The position numbers and the translations under genes were made by a program. Positions 47,940 through 59,375 of a DNA stretch of 64,000 bases are shown piece after piece. The notes beneath the pieces were generated by a model. The model had not been told where the DNA came from, did no database searches, and saw only the letters and a program-made list of their open reading frames with translations. Source of the DNA: Stromatinia cepivora (lineage: Eukaryota; Ascomycota; Leotiomycetes; Helotiales; Sclerotiniaceae); assembly GCA_014898415.1 (NCBI GenBank), contig RCTD01000022.1, positions 930,001 to 994,000 on the forward strand. The letters run 5' to 3'. Within the stretch, counting starts at the first letter, position 1. Every line of letters begins with the position of its first letter.

Positions 47940-50900
47940 ATGCTTTCAAATCCCCTTCATCGTTTTTCAACATATAACACTATGCCCTCGAACAACATGT
48001 TGTCGACTGGGCATTTACCATCCAATCACATGCATACTTCAGGCTTAGATGCTCTTGCTCATGGTTCACAATATGCTATTTCGCAGCTTCACCAACAGCA
48101 AGTGGACCTTCGTCAAAACTCACAGGCTCATAGGAACCCTACTTCAAAACATCGACAGCATCCTTATGCCATGGGGATATCTGGGAGCAACGCCACGTCT
48201 GCCAGAGGTACCGGAAATTCTGGACCAATTCGAAGGAGAATCAGCAGAGCTTGCGACCAGTGCAACCAACTCAGGACTAAATGTGACGGCCAAAGCCCAT
48301 GCGCTCATTGCGTCGGTAAGTATTTTCATTGAGATTCAACGGATAAGGCTTATGAGAATATAGAATTTGGACTAGGATGCGAGTATATCCGTGAACGAAA
48401 GAAGCGAGGAAAGGCTTCAAGAAAAGACCTTGCACAACAAGCTGCCGCTGCCGCTGCCGCCAATGGACAAAAATCACCTACTGATCAATCATCCGAAGAA
48501 AGATCGCCAGTGGAGTCTCGCAATGATCTATCTTCCGCCACTTCCCTAACGAATGGCAACGTTGAATTCCCACGACATACACCATCTAGGTCTTTGAGTC
48601 TCAACACAGCCGCAGTTGAAAAACCTTCAGCTCGTGAATTGATGAAAGGAAGAATTCGTGCCGGTAGTCTCGAAAGCCTCACAGAAGTCCCACCCCAAGG
48701 TCACCAGCCTCACGTTAGCCGCGCAGAAGTCGATCAAATCGGGAGCCCTGGGTCCCTGAACTTACATGGCTACTCAAGCATGCACGGTTACCGCTCTACA
48801 TTAAATCCCCACATGATGAACGGCAGTGGCAGTCATGCAAACTTCAACAGCACACAGAGCGGTTATTCAGATCTACCCTATTCTATGCAGGGTCAAAGCC
48901 CGCCTAATTTTCCGGGTAATACCCAAGGTCAGTTTCGTTTAGCCGAAAGCCCTTTGACTGGTTTTCCTATGGGCTCTGATGCCCCTTCACCCGGTGGGTG
49001 GATGTCATTACCCTCCCCTTCAAACCAGTACCAACACGTGACACATCAGAACTTCAATGCACCCCTACGATATCCCGTGCTACAGCCATTGGTACCTCAC
49101 CTTGGCAGTATCATCCCAATACCTTTAGCTTGTGATTTACTCGAATTATATTTCGCAAGCTCGTCATCAGCTTTGATGCACCCTACCTCTCCTTACATAC
49201 TCGGATACGTCTTTCGCAAACACTCGATACTTCACCCTACGAAACCTAGGCAATGTACACCTGCCTTACTCGCTAGCATATTATGGGTTGTGGCACAAAC
49301 TAGTGACGCAGCTTTTCTAACAGCAAGTCCATCAGCTCGTGGACGAATTTGTCAAAAATTACTCGAACTTACTGTCGGTCTTCTTAAACCTCTTATTCAC
49401 GGAACGACTGGAAGCAACGAATCTGCTTCCAATTTCTCTAATACTATCATTAATGGTGTGGCGTTGGGTGGTCTTGGTGTAGCAATGCCCGGTTCGGTAT
49501 CTACAGATGCACTAAATGAGACAGGTGCTTTTGGTGCAGCTGGAATTCTTGACGATGTTATAACTTATATTCATCTCGCTACTGTTGTGTCAGCTAGCGA
49601 GTACAAAGGAGCGAGCCTTCGATGGTGGAACGCAGCTTGGTCTTTAGCTCGCGAACTTAAATTAGGAAGGGAGTTACCACAAAACCCAACAACAATGGCT
49701 TCAGAACAACCAAATGAAGGAGCCAATGACGTTGATGCTGATGGAGAAGATGACGATGAATTACCCCGAACTCCGGGGCAGATAACTGAAGAAGAGAGAG
49801 AAGAGAGGAGAAGAATATGGTGGCTTTGTTACACTGTGGACAGGCATTTAGCACTATGTTATAACAGACCACTCTTTCTGTTAGACATAGAATGCGATGG
49901 TCTTTTCCAGCCAATGGATGACGCATTATGGCAGGCTGGAGAATTCTATACTGGTGATTCAAGCATTCATGTTACTTCCCCATCGGGTACTCAACGGATA
50001 AGAAGGCGCGGACCTAACTTTGAGTGCACTGGACATAGTATATTCGGATACTTCCTACCCCTCATGACGATCCTCGGTGAGATTGTAGATCTCTACCACG
50101 CCAAAAATCATCCTCGATTCGGCATTGGCTTTCGTTCTGCTCGAGAGTGGGATGATCATGCCAATGAAATCGCAAAACAACTCGATGCTTATGGTCGAAG
50201 TCTACGGAATTTCGAATCCGAACAAATCCCTCCATTGCCCGATGACCAAAATGATCAAAACATGGAAGGCAATAATATTCAATCCTCTACAAGCAATAAA
50301 TCTCTCGAACATAACGATATCGGTACCCCTTCAGTTCATTCAGTTCATTCCGCTCACTCAGCTCATTCAGCTCACACCGCATCCTCAAGTCATGTCTCCG
50401 AAGCTAATATTCAAACGCGGATTGTGGTGGCTTATGGCACGCATGTTATGCATGTTCTTCACATCTTATTAACCGGAAAATGGGATCCGATTTCCTTACT
50501 TGATGATAACGATCTATGGATCTCGTCGCAAAGCTTTATTAATGCGACGGGACATGCTGTCAGCGCAGCAGAAGCTATAAATAACATATTGGAATATGAT
50601 CCCGGGTTGGAATTTATGCCTTTTTTCTTTGGTGTGTATTTGTTGCAAGGCAGTTTTTTGCTGTTACTTATCGCGGATAAACTTCAGGTATGTTGGTTGA
50701 CTATATTTCTTTCTCTTATGTGCGTTTAACATTGATATGAATCATAAAAACTAACGAGAATCAAATAGGTGGAAGCATCACCCAGCGTAGTCAAAGCCTG
50801 CGAAACCATCGTCCGAGCCCACGAAGCCTGTGTCGCGACGCTGAATACAGAATACCAGGTTAGTTCCCCATTCATCCGCATCTTCCACCCATATCTTCCA

Positions 50901-51119
50901 CCCATATCTTCCACCCCACCTCTTCCCTTCCTCTCCTGTCATCACATCACACTGTACTAACATACCTCTCCCCAGCGCAATTTCCGCAAAGTAATGCGCT
51001 CAGCACTCGCACAGGTACGCGGTCGCATCCCAGAGGATTTCAACGAGCAACAGTTGAAACGGAGAGAAGTGCTTTCTCTGTATCGCTGGACGGGCGATGG
51101 AACGGGTTTGGCTTTATAA
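47940..51119 (+). CDS. xlnR: XlnR/XYR1-type Zn2Cys6 transcriptional activator of xylanase and cellulase genes
   Basis: Four exons: 47940-48315, 48364-50687, 50769-50858, 50976-51119; introns of 48, 81 and 117 bp, all GT-AG, giving 977 residues (the family has about 880-970). The Zn2Cys6 cluster at residues 105-131 has Cys 105, 108, 115, 121, 124, 131 (C-x2-C-x6-C-x5-C-x2-C-x6-C) inside [18 protein letters not shown], the XlnR signature; the first intron splits the cluster just after the fifth Cys, followed by [14 protein letters not shown] and an Ala run. A fungal-specific regulatory domain lies at about 380-660. The C-terminus ends [12 protein letters not shown], typical of the family. A His-Ser/Ala repeat lies at about 780-797. 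In relatives it acts in the nucleus, is induced by xylose-type inducers and switches on hemicellulase and cellulase genes. The ATG at 47940 was chosen because upstream frame has no other ATG. Confidence 0.95.
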
Positions 51120-52319
51120 TAGTAAAAGTCAAAGTGAAAAAAATATATATTTGTTTCTTCGGCTTTGGTTACTTTTTTGTTTTATTTCTGTATGTGATGA
51201 ATAGGGATGTATGGATGTATGGATGGATGGGGTGTATGCATGGATGGGGTGGGATGGGATAGGATGTATGCAATACTGGAAACGGAAGGATTTCGGTTCT
51301 TATCTTAGTTCCTGGTTCTTGGGAATATTGTGTTGGGAAATGGGATGGGAAAGGTACGGAAAGGCAATGAAATCAACAGGATCTGGAAATAGGGAAAACT
51401 TCGATCAATATGATATGATATGATATGGCGTTTGATTCTATATTTTATATCTTATATTATATATTTCATCTTTTTAAGTTTTTAAGTTTTAAGTTTTTAG
51501 TCGAGACGTTATATATACATATATGAATTAGCTAGTCTAAGGTTTATTTATTTATTTATTTATTTGTTATTTATATCGTATCGTATCGTATCGTATCGTA
51601 TCGTATCGTATCGTATCGTATCGTATCGTATCGTATCGTATGTATATATATATATATATATATACTAGGTAATAAGCCAGTCTTAGTTTCTCTCGTATAT
51701 CTTTTGATTTGAGTATCTTTATTTGAAGTTAAGTAGGTATACATATATTACTTCCTGAGGATTGATTTTAAAATTAGTTCTAATAGCTGTTTTGGTGTTT
51801 GTTTTTGTATATAGGGTTTGTATTTGTATCTGTACGCACTAGGGTTGGCTTGGATTTATTGTATTTGTATTTGAAAAGATATCTCGATATTTACTATCTT
51901 CTATGTGGGAGTCGCACGTTAAAAAAATCCTCACCACACTCTCTAAAACCACGCATCCTCTTGCTCAGGAGCCTCACTCATAGTTCATGTTCTTCATGTT
52001 CATTGAATACAGTATCGATATCAACATCAAAATTCTATTCCATCTCAATCTATCCCCAAATTATCATCTCATGCTACAAAATATAGATCTTCATTCGTCT
52101 CATCATTGAATACATTCATCCATCCATCAATCACCATACGCCAAGCAATGCCCGCTGATTCGCTCATCAATTATAGCCAATCCACAAACAAACAAGCAAA
52201 CAGACATCAAGAAAGAAAAGAAAGAGAATCTCCATCCCAGCGCATAAGTAGAAAACTTTATCCGCCAGCTTTTCCGCCACACCACATGCACTTTCCCTTC
52301 CTCCCCGAAATATATGCAT
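51120..52319. other. Convergent intergenic region between xlnR and the SulP gene
   Basis: 3' ends of both genes face each other over 1.2 kb. Low-complexity tracts include GGATGTATGGATG repeats (51205-51265), ATATG repeats (51408-51426), TTTA repeats (51543-51566) and the TCGTA microsatellite. No gene seen. Confidence 0.6.
51576..51640. repeat. TCGTA microsatellite, 13 perfect copies
   Basis: 65 bp of uninterrupted TCGTA, followed by TGTATATATATA. Pure arrays of this length are usually length-variable between isolates. Confidence 0.95.
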
Positions 52320-55010
52320 TCATCCACCCCCTTCGTCACTCGTCAAATTAGTATGTCCAGCATCTGGATCAATTTCCATTTCCGTCAACCTCAACGCTTC
52401 TCCCACATCCTTCACAAAATGTGCTCTTCCCCCACAAGTTTCCAAAATCCCACTCCGATCCAATAATTTCCAAATGGGGGTTCCTTCCTGAGGAGCACGG
52501 GAAAAGAATACTCTAACACCTCTATTTCTATAACCTCTTACAATTTCTTCTAAAACCTGTGTACCTGAACCATCGAGTCCGGTAACGCCGTGAATATCGA
52601 AAATAATATTCCTGTTGTGTTCAGGAGAACGAACGCGGGGTAGTGCAGGATGAGCATTATTCGTGCCATATAATTCTAATCTCCTTAGTCGGTTTTTAAG
52701 ATCACCAGTGTTGGCAAAGGTAAGAGGTTCGGGAATTTTAACAATAAGACAGCCTTCGATGAATTCCAAATTCTCGGGGTTATCCTCCGCGTTTTCGAAG
52801 CGATTGGTACCAGGAATACGACCCAGAATTTGGATACGAGGACGAGTAGAGTGTTTGATGACCGAGAGAAGGGAGAGACCAACTCCTACGGCCATACCGA
52901 GGGTAAGAGAGTAAAATATGGTGGAGGCAAAGATAATGAACATAAGGCCTAGTTCAGTATATCCACGAATTCGAATAAAAAATGCTATGTCGTGAGGAGC
53001 TTCTTCAATTAGAGAATAGGCTACTACCGTAATCATTGAGGAGAGAACCGCTTTCTAATAGGTTATTAGCATAAGAAAAGTCTATAAAAATCCCAGGGGG
53101 GCATACCGGAAGATAATAGAAGGCAGGTAAGAGGAACAAAATGCAGATAACGGTTAATAAACTCAAGAAAATGCTACTCATAGGAGTTTTTCCACCAGTA
53201 CTAGCATTAACTTTACTTCTTCCATACCCGCCAAACGCTGGTACTGCTTGAAAGCAACCACCAACCAAATTTGCAACCCCTAGTGCAACTAATTCTCGAT
53301 TCGGACTAAGTTGTATCCCTTGAATCATATCTTTTCCTTCTGCACCACCAAGACTTTTAGCCGCCACAGATGACTCGAAGAAGCCAAGGAGTGCAATCAG
53401 AAATGACGTCCCCATAGCTTCTCGAACATGCTTCATGTGAGATATTTGGAATGGCCATCTAAAAGTAAATGGAGCACCCCCTGTCGATTTCACCTCGCCG
53501 AGGATCTCTAAGCCAAGACTTTCCCAATTGAATTTCCAGGCCAGAATAGCTGAAATAACCACAACTAGGAATCTGTCGGGTATATATGCAACACTTGGGA
53601 ATCGAGGTTGCAGGCGCTTTTTTAACTCTCTGGAAGCGGGTTAGTTGTGAGCTAAAGTTACACAATTTTTAGACATACCTAAAGATCATGATTATAATGA
53701 AACTGACTCCGGCAACAATACAGGTAAGCTTATGCGCTTGACCTGCATTACGAAACAAGAACCCTAATTTGTCAACACTACTACCATGAGCGACACCTCC
53801 CATTTCCTCGGCCAATCCTGCTAATCCCATCTCTGGTATCAATTGATCGACCATAATGACAAAACCAACTGCAGAAATAAATCCTCGTAAGAATGGTCTG
53901 CTTAGGACACTATCCAGAAATCCCAGACGAGTTAAACCAGCAATAAAAATAACTGCCCCTGCCATACCAGTGACAATTCCAGCCACTCTCGCGTGCATTA
54001 AATCATCTTGTTCTGCCCCATGCCCTACATCAACACTAGATTTTACGACTGTACCAACTAATAGACTTCCGGCGGCCTCCGGCCCAACAACCATTTGCGG
54101 ACAGCTTCCAAGTATAGCGTATATAAGTGGATTAAAAACAAAAGAGTAAAGACCATTGATCGGAGGAACGTGTGCGAGATTCGCTGCATAGGAGAGGGCC
54201 ATAGGTAGGTAGAAGGAAGCCATTGTGATGGCAGCTATTAAGTCGCCTCGAAGATGCACCCATCGGTATTGTCGGATCCAGGTGAAAAAAGGTATGTAAT
54301 AATTTATGTACCTGTTGCGCAGCAAATGTTAGCAAAACTCCATACATCAACCTGGAAATATGGCAACATTGGCAACATTGAAGTAAAACATACATTCCAG
54401 TAGTGTTGGTAATTCCATGTTGTTCCGCGAGCCAACTCGTCGTGCTCATCCTCTTTGGCTTTGCTATCGATCCATTCCTCACTCCTAAGCCTTTAAGTAA
54501 ACCTCCAATCATCCCATCACTAGCCTCTCCATTGCCATCTGGAGACATTGGCGCAGAACCTCCAAAGCTCCTCACACTGTCCGCACGACTCTCCAGCCTC
54601 GGGCTGAACGTTCCATGATTGCAAGGTCCAGGATGTGCCGCATTACCAATCATTTCAAGAGGCTTCCTCAGTAACGCAGTCGTCTCATCTGTAATCTTTC
54701 TCCCTAATCCAGTTTGTCCATGTGCATGCCCGTCTAATTCATCATCTATGCTATCAGAGGTATCGGGGCGAGTAGGATGTGCATGCGGTAAATGTTGCTC
54801 GTTGTCGTTCCTCGAGTTCTCATCGCGCCCGTCATCTGTGCCGTCCCCTTCGAAATGTCTTGTTGCTTCGGGACTCGTAGCAATTGTATAGGACTCCCTC
54901 AGTCCACTGGGATGTGTCGGTGTGAATTGCGATATAGATTGACTTCTTAAACTTGGAGTTCTAGAATTCGGACGTAAAGGTGGAGAACCGGGTGGTCGTG
55001 AGGCAGTCAT
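52320..55010 (-). CDS. SulP/SLC26 family anion (sulfate) permease with STAS domain
   Basis: Exons on minus: 55010-54394, 54311-53679, 53629-53107, 53054-52320; introns of 82, 49 and 52 bp, all GT-AG, giving 835 residues. Residues 1-205 form a hydrophilic tail rich in Ser/Pro/His (LDGHAHGQTG). The membrane core (about 215-680) opens with YYIPFFTWIRQYRWVHLRGD and has the SulP features GLYSFVFNPLIYAILGSCPQ, GPEAAGSLL, LGGAEGKDM and PAFGGYGRSKVNASTGGKTP. A STAS domain follows (about 690-820; GLDGSGTQVLEEIV). Expected role: proton-coupled uptake or intracellular transport of sulfate or a related anion. The long tail and sequence suggest the YPR003C-like branch rather than the main plasma-membrane permeases. 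The frame stays open upstream of 55010, but that part is unlike the family, so I start at MTASRPPG. Confidence 0.9.
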
Positions 55011-57305
55011 GATTAGATTAGGGCGTGAATAAACTACCCTGAAAATACTTTTGTTTACATCAATTTGTAAGAATGAAGTTAATGTTTTTAATATTATTTC
55101 TGGGTGGTTTTTTGGGGAAGAGGGAGGATTTAACTGTTGGAGATATTTAGGTGGGGAGCTTGAAATGAATGAACCATTCAGAAGGGCAAGATTGATAATT
55201 GTGGGTTCATTCCTGTGATAATATCGAGTTGCCGACCTTATACCGATGAGATTTTCATTTGTAAATTCATTCGTCTTAAACAAAGATACGATTAGGTAAT
55301 TTAAGTGCCTGCGTTCCTGCGTACAAGGTTTCATCAGCGAGAGAAGCCGTTGGATTGAGCCCTTCAATACCACAGGTTCTGCATCTACATCCTCACCTCA
55401 ACTTTTCAAATATGAGGCATTTTCTCTCATGTTATTCATTTCATCTTATTGGGTACTTAGATCTTCGTTAACAGCACATTGTTGTATTCCCCTCATCTGC
55501 GCTATGTCTGAACCAGAGCAGCTGCCTCTGCTGTGTCATCTCGGTCAGCATTAGGGTGAATGGATCTATCACGTGGAATATTCAAGTGCTTTGTAGCTCT
55601 CGAAATCACAATGTATGCGGAAGTACTTTCGACTATTTGCGCGATAGTTCGCAGGCTAAATTTGTGAAGGATATGATTGATATCTATCACCTGAAAAACG
55701 TGCCAAAACGCAAGAAGAAATCAATAGACTCGAAAACTTGAGTTTTGAATGGTGACAGGCGGGTATTCTTGGTAGATTCAACAATGAATCATAAAAGGTA
55801 ATAGAGGTAGGTCTATATAATATGCTCCAACATGCTTTTCCTGTAGCACAAAAAAGCCTTTTTCTTTAAACCTCCCCACACTGCACCATGCATAGAAAAT
55901 CGACGATATTTATTTGGTATTTGATATTCAGATTTTAAACACTTTTGGGATCTTGCCTAACTCTGAAACTTGCAATTGTTTTTTTTTTTTTGACGGGGTG
56001 GCAGTCGACAGATGCATTGTGGATCATAACCTCGTTCTAGCCATTAATTTTCTGTCTTTCACGAGCTTTTAGGCGCCAAGCACTTTAAACAGCACACATT
56101 TGATGCCTCGACCTTTATTCTAAGAAGGTTCGACATATCTCACTTCTCATTGGGATTGGAGCCAAGGATATTGGTCTGGTTCCGCTATTCCATTCCGAAG
56201 AGAAGAGACTAAAAAACCCCGATATATCATGGAAATATCTTGGGGAAGGAATAGCAAAGCTGCGCTCAACATCCAAAGTATTCGCATCGATGACGCAGAT
56301 GAAGAAGTCTCATACCATTCATCGGGATTTTTCCAACAGCCTCGGTGGATATTTTCGTTCCATCTGTTCGCCTTGACATCAAAATATGCACAAACCGTTC
56401 ATTCTAGGTCCATCATTTCAGAGCTCAAGCTCCGGTATGATCATACCTAATCTATTCAAGTACTCTCTCGCCCTTTGCACTACATAGTGCCTTTGTCACT
56501 ACGGCAGTTTGCTAGAATGGACCTGACTAAATCCAACATATGATAGAAGTCATTGTATTTTGAGCGAAAGGTTATACGAGGCTTGGGATTCTAGGTTGAA
56601 GTTTTCAGCTTTAAAAATCATGTCCAACCTTTTGTAATTCTCTTTTGTCCCTTTAGTTTTAATGAGAGGATTAAATAAACCGTGGAATAAATTGGGAAAT
56701 GTGCTGCGGAGATGAGGAGGGAAGGGTATAGGCGTTCTTGGATATTAGCGGGTTACAGATCAGACAGAATGAATATCCGTTTCCTCTCTTCATCCCATTT
56801 AGCAGTTCCATCTATTCCAACCCAGCAGTCCTATTCCGTCCCGCTAGAGTGCATACACCCATCCATTCTGACTATACTCCATCTTCATTCTATCACGTCT
56901 CATCATACTACTACATAGCCGTCTAATTTCCCCTACCCCGCCATCACCATTCAATCCGTTTCCATCCCGTAAGTGAAAGTAAACAAGCCCATTGTCCATT
57001 TCTATTAGAACTGCCTCGGAGCAGTGTGTCTGTAGTACTCGAATCACTTGGATTATCATACAAAATAAGAATTCAATATCTTTACATCTCTATCCTCGAA
57101 TGTACATTTTAGATAGCTTTGCAGAAATTTAATAGTACTTCGGTTAGAGAATATTAACCGGAGATGACTCTTGAATAGGACGGGTAGAGGTATGTTCAAT
57201 AATGTGAGATTCATAGTTCATATACAATGAATAAATATGTTCTTCCGAATTCAATGTATCTATCCTTTGTACTCCTTATGGAGATATCGATGCGTAATAT
57301 TTTAC
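55011..57305. other. Intergenic, no gene seen
   Basis: About 2.3 kb holding the promoter/5' UTR of the SulP gene on its left and the 3' flank of the enoyl-CoA hydratase on its right. Only short frames, none recognised. A T12 run lies near 55980. Confidence 0.5.
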
Positions 57306-58189
57306 TCAAATCTTACTCGGCACCCACAAAGGTTTCTTCTTTTGCGCAAACGCCTCTAATCCAATCTTCATATTCTCCCCCTCAAGCAACTGCTGATCGT
57401 ATCTCTGTGCAACAATTTGTGTAGCCCTTTCCACACTTCCCGTCTCCCACACCTCTCTCAATCCAGCCCTTGACACAATAACAGCATCTGGGTTTAAAGC
57501 TACAATCTTCTCTGCCAGCTCCACACTCTCCTTCAACACCGTCTCTGGTGATTGTGCAACTCTATTGATTAGATTATATGAGAGTGCTTCTTTGGAAGTA
57601 AGTTTTCGATTAGTCAATGCGATTTCAGTGGCTATTTGAAGTCCACAATTACGCACTAAACGAGGAAGACCACCAGCGGCAGCATATAATCCCACAGCTG
57701 CCTCAGGAAGGCCAAATGTTGCCAACGGAGAAGCAACCACCAAATCACTAGCAGCAATTAGTTTTCGTGCCATCCTATAGAAAAACTTAAGTAACATTAC
57801 CAGTTCAAACATATTTCAAAACCCCCACCAAGCGCAAACCCATTAACGGCCGCAATTATCGGCTTTTTACCCACCCTCCTACTAATACCACAAAATCCGC
57901 TCGTTGGATGTTTACGTGTTGGCATGGGTGGAGGATCGATTCTGAATTTAGCTTGCTCAATCAGGTCTTGGCCAGCGCAAAATGCTTTTTCTCCTGCTCC
58001 GGTAATGATCGCAACGCGTAAATCGGGAGAATTATCGAACCAGGTGAGAATCGCATCAGCTTCCCAATGGGCAAAGCTGGGGATAGAATTCATGGCTTGT
58101 GGACGATTGATGGTGATGAGCAGAATTTGGGGCGTTGGGTAGGTGAGGATGAAGGAGGTGGATTCGGGGGGTGCGGATGAGGATGTCAT
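57306..58189 (-). CDS. Enoyl-CoA hydratase/isomerase (crotonase family), probably peroxisomal
   Basis: Two exons, 58189-57801 and 57747-57306, with a 53-bp intron (donor GTAATG, branch-like CTAAT, acceptor CTAG), giving 276 residues, normal for the family. A shorter 26-bp intron would also keep frame, but only the 53-bp one restores EICLNCDLVVASP. The crotonase features are present: oxyanion-hole region KAFCAGQDL (about 70-78), NGFALGGGFE and FGLPEAAVG. Glu125 and Glu145 match the two catalytic glutamates of mitochondrial enoyl-CoA hydratase and keep their 20-residue spacing. Expected reaction: hydration of trans-2-enoyl-CoA (or a related crotonase step) in beta-oxidation. The C-terminal tripeptide Ser-Lys-Ile resembles a PTS1 signal. 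Confidence 0.9.
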
Positions 58190-58880
58190 TTTGGTTGTGG
58201 GGGAGTTGTGATGGGTTGTGTATGGGATGGTGAGCTTTAGTGAACTATTTTTTTGGTTTGAGATGAATGTGTTGATGGCGGAGATAGAGTTAGATTAAGA
58301 GGGGAGCATTAGTATATGGGGACGGGTGAAGCTCACCCCGCAAATGAAGATTACATCCGAGCCGAGGCTTAGTCTGTCTGGGCACGCACGTGTTTGGTTT
58401 CACCATGTGATTTGTTGGCGATTTACATTATTTACCCTGCTATACGTCTAACCATGATGCTAGACTTTGGACAAAAGACATTTTGCGTCGGCTCAACTAA
58501 TCCTGAAGTTCCTGAGTCATCGGGAGATATTATGTGGGGAAAAGCTCACCGGGAGGAGCTCACCTGGAGGAGCTTACCATCCAAGGACTTCAATAGGCGG
58601 AGAAACCATGGGTTCCATAGTGCAAGTCAGGTGTAGTGTTGTCCATTTCCGGCGAGAGTATACAACTCGTCATCAATGCTCTATTACCAACTGGACGAGA
58701 AGGGGGCTGCTATGGAACTTGTAGCCTAAAACACTTTAGCTCGATGAGGGGGTATTCCAATTCCTATAAAATTTATGATTATTATTTCTATCATTAAGAA
58801 GAATAACTATTTTGATTTTGAATGAAAAATATTGAAGATTGGGATTTTAATGAATTATTTATATTCCATCCATTACTGGA
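58190..58880. other. Intergenic, no gene seen
   Basis: Upstream region of the enoyl-CoA hydratase. The plus-strand frame 58394-58636 resembles nothing known. Confidence 0.45.
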
Positions 58881-59195
58881 TTAAAACTCATAGCAGGCAT
58901 CCTGTTGATCTCCATGTTTTGGTAAAAGGGAGTATTCGATATTAATGGGTTGTTCAAGAGTCTCCCATGGTAGATTTGCTTCACCAGGTCCTTGTAACCG
59001 CACGAGATTCCCCTCTATCGTAGACAGCCAGACTCCGAAATAATTCGGATCAAGTTCAATGGCTTTCGTGGCATCAGCTATCGCGTATCCATATGCCTCT
59101 GATTTAATGTTTGGGAGTACCTATCCGTATTTCAGTGTATTATATTTATCGGCCGATGCGCTTTCAAGTTTACCAGATTCAAGTGCTCAGGCTTC
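58881..59195 (-). pseudogene. TPR-domain gene fragment, similar to the PP5/PPT1 TPR
   Basis: On minus, from about 59111 to stop 58881-58883, the frame reads NIKSEAYGYAIADATKAIEL then DPNYF. This closely matches the second/third TPR of protein phosphatase 5 (consensus LE-YGYAI-DA-KAIELDP-Y). After that it departs from PP5 into about 50 unfamiliar residues (WLSTIEGNLVRLQ ... DACYEF). Upstream (about 59195-59140) is another coding-like piece, KLESASADKYNTLKYG, separated by in-frame stops. No phosphatase domain follows, so this is a broken fragment. Confidence 0.45.
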
Positions 59196-59235
59196 AGTCT
59201 AAGTAAATTCTCAAATTTGATATCTTTTTATGTTT

Positions 59236-59375
59236 TTAAAAATACTTTCTTGGCTTCCTCGCCTTGGTAACTCCCCAATGAGCATTCACAACTTCTCCAT
59301 CAATTACTGTCTTGCAATGTGTTCCATCATCGTAAAAATAACATAGTCCTTCACCCGCAACATCGGCTCATTGCA
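59236..59375 (-). pseudogene. N-terminal fragment resembling a fungal Zn2Cys6 regulator
   Basis: On minus the frame from about 59367 to stop 59236-59238 reads ADVAGEGLCYFYDDGTHCKT, then VIDGEVVNAHWGVTKARKPRK. This resembles the conserved stretch just before the zinc cluster in one family of fungal GAL4-type regulators ('YDDGTHC-K-IDG--VNA-WGVTKAGKPRKR'). A stop follows where the Cys cluster should begin, and a TGA precedes it. Identification is from memory of the family, hence moderate confidence. Confidence 0.4.

Noticed and set aside
53856..54891. Plus-strand frames opposite the SulP gene
   Set aside because: They are shadows of the real minus-strand exons, which have family motifs and consistent splice sites.
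54394..55373. Starting the SulP protein at 55373
   Set aside because: The extra 121 residues are unlike any SulP tail and contain untranslated-like sequence; the Met at 55010 fits better.
57748..57800. 26-bp intron alternative in the enoyl-CoA hydratase gene (ending at the ATAG at 57775)
   Set aside because: Too short for a fungal spliceosomal intron and it would insert about nine residues into the conserved GGGFEICLNCDLV block; the 53-bp intron restores the family sequence.
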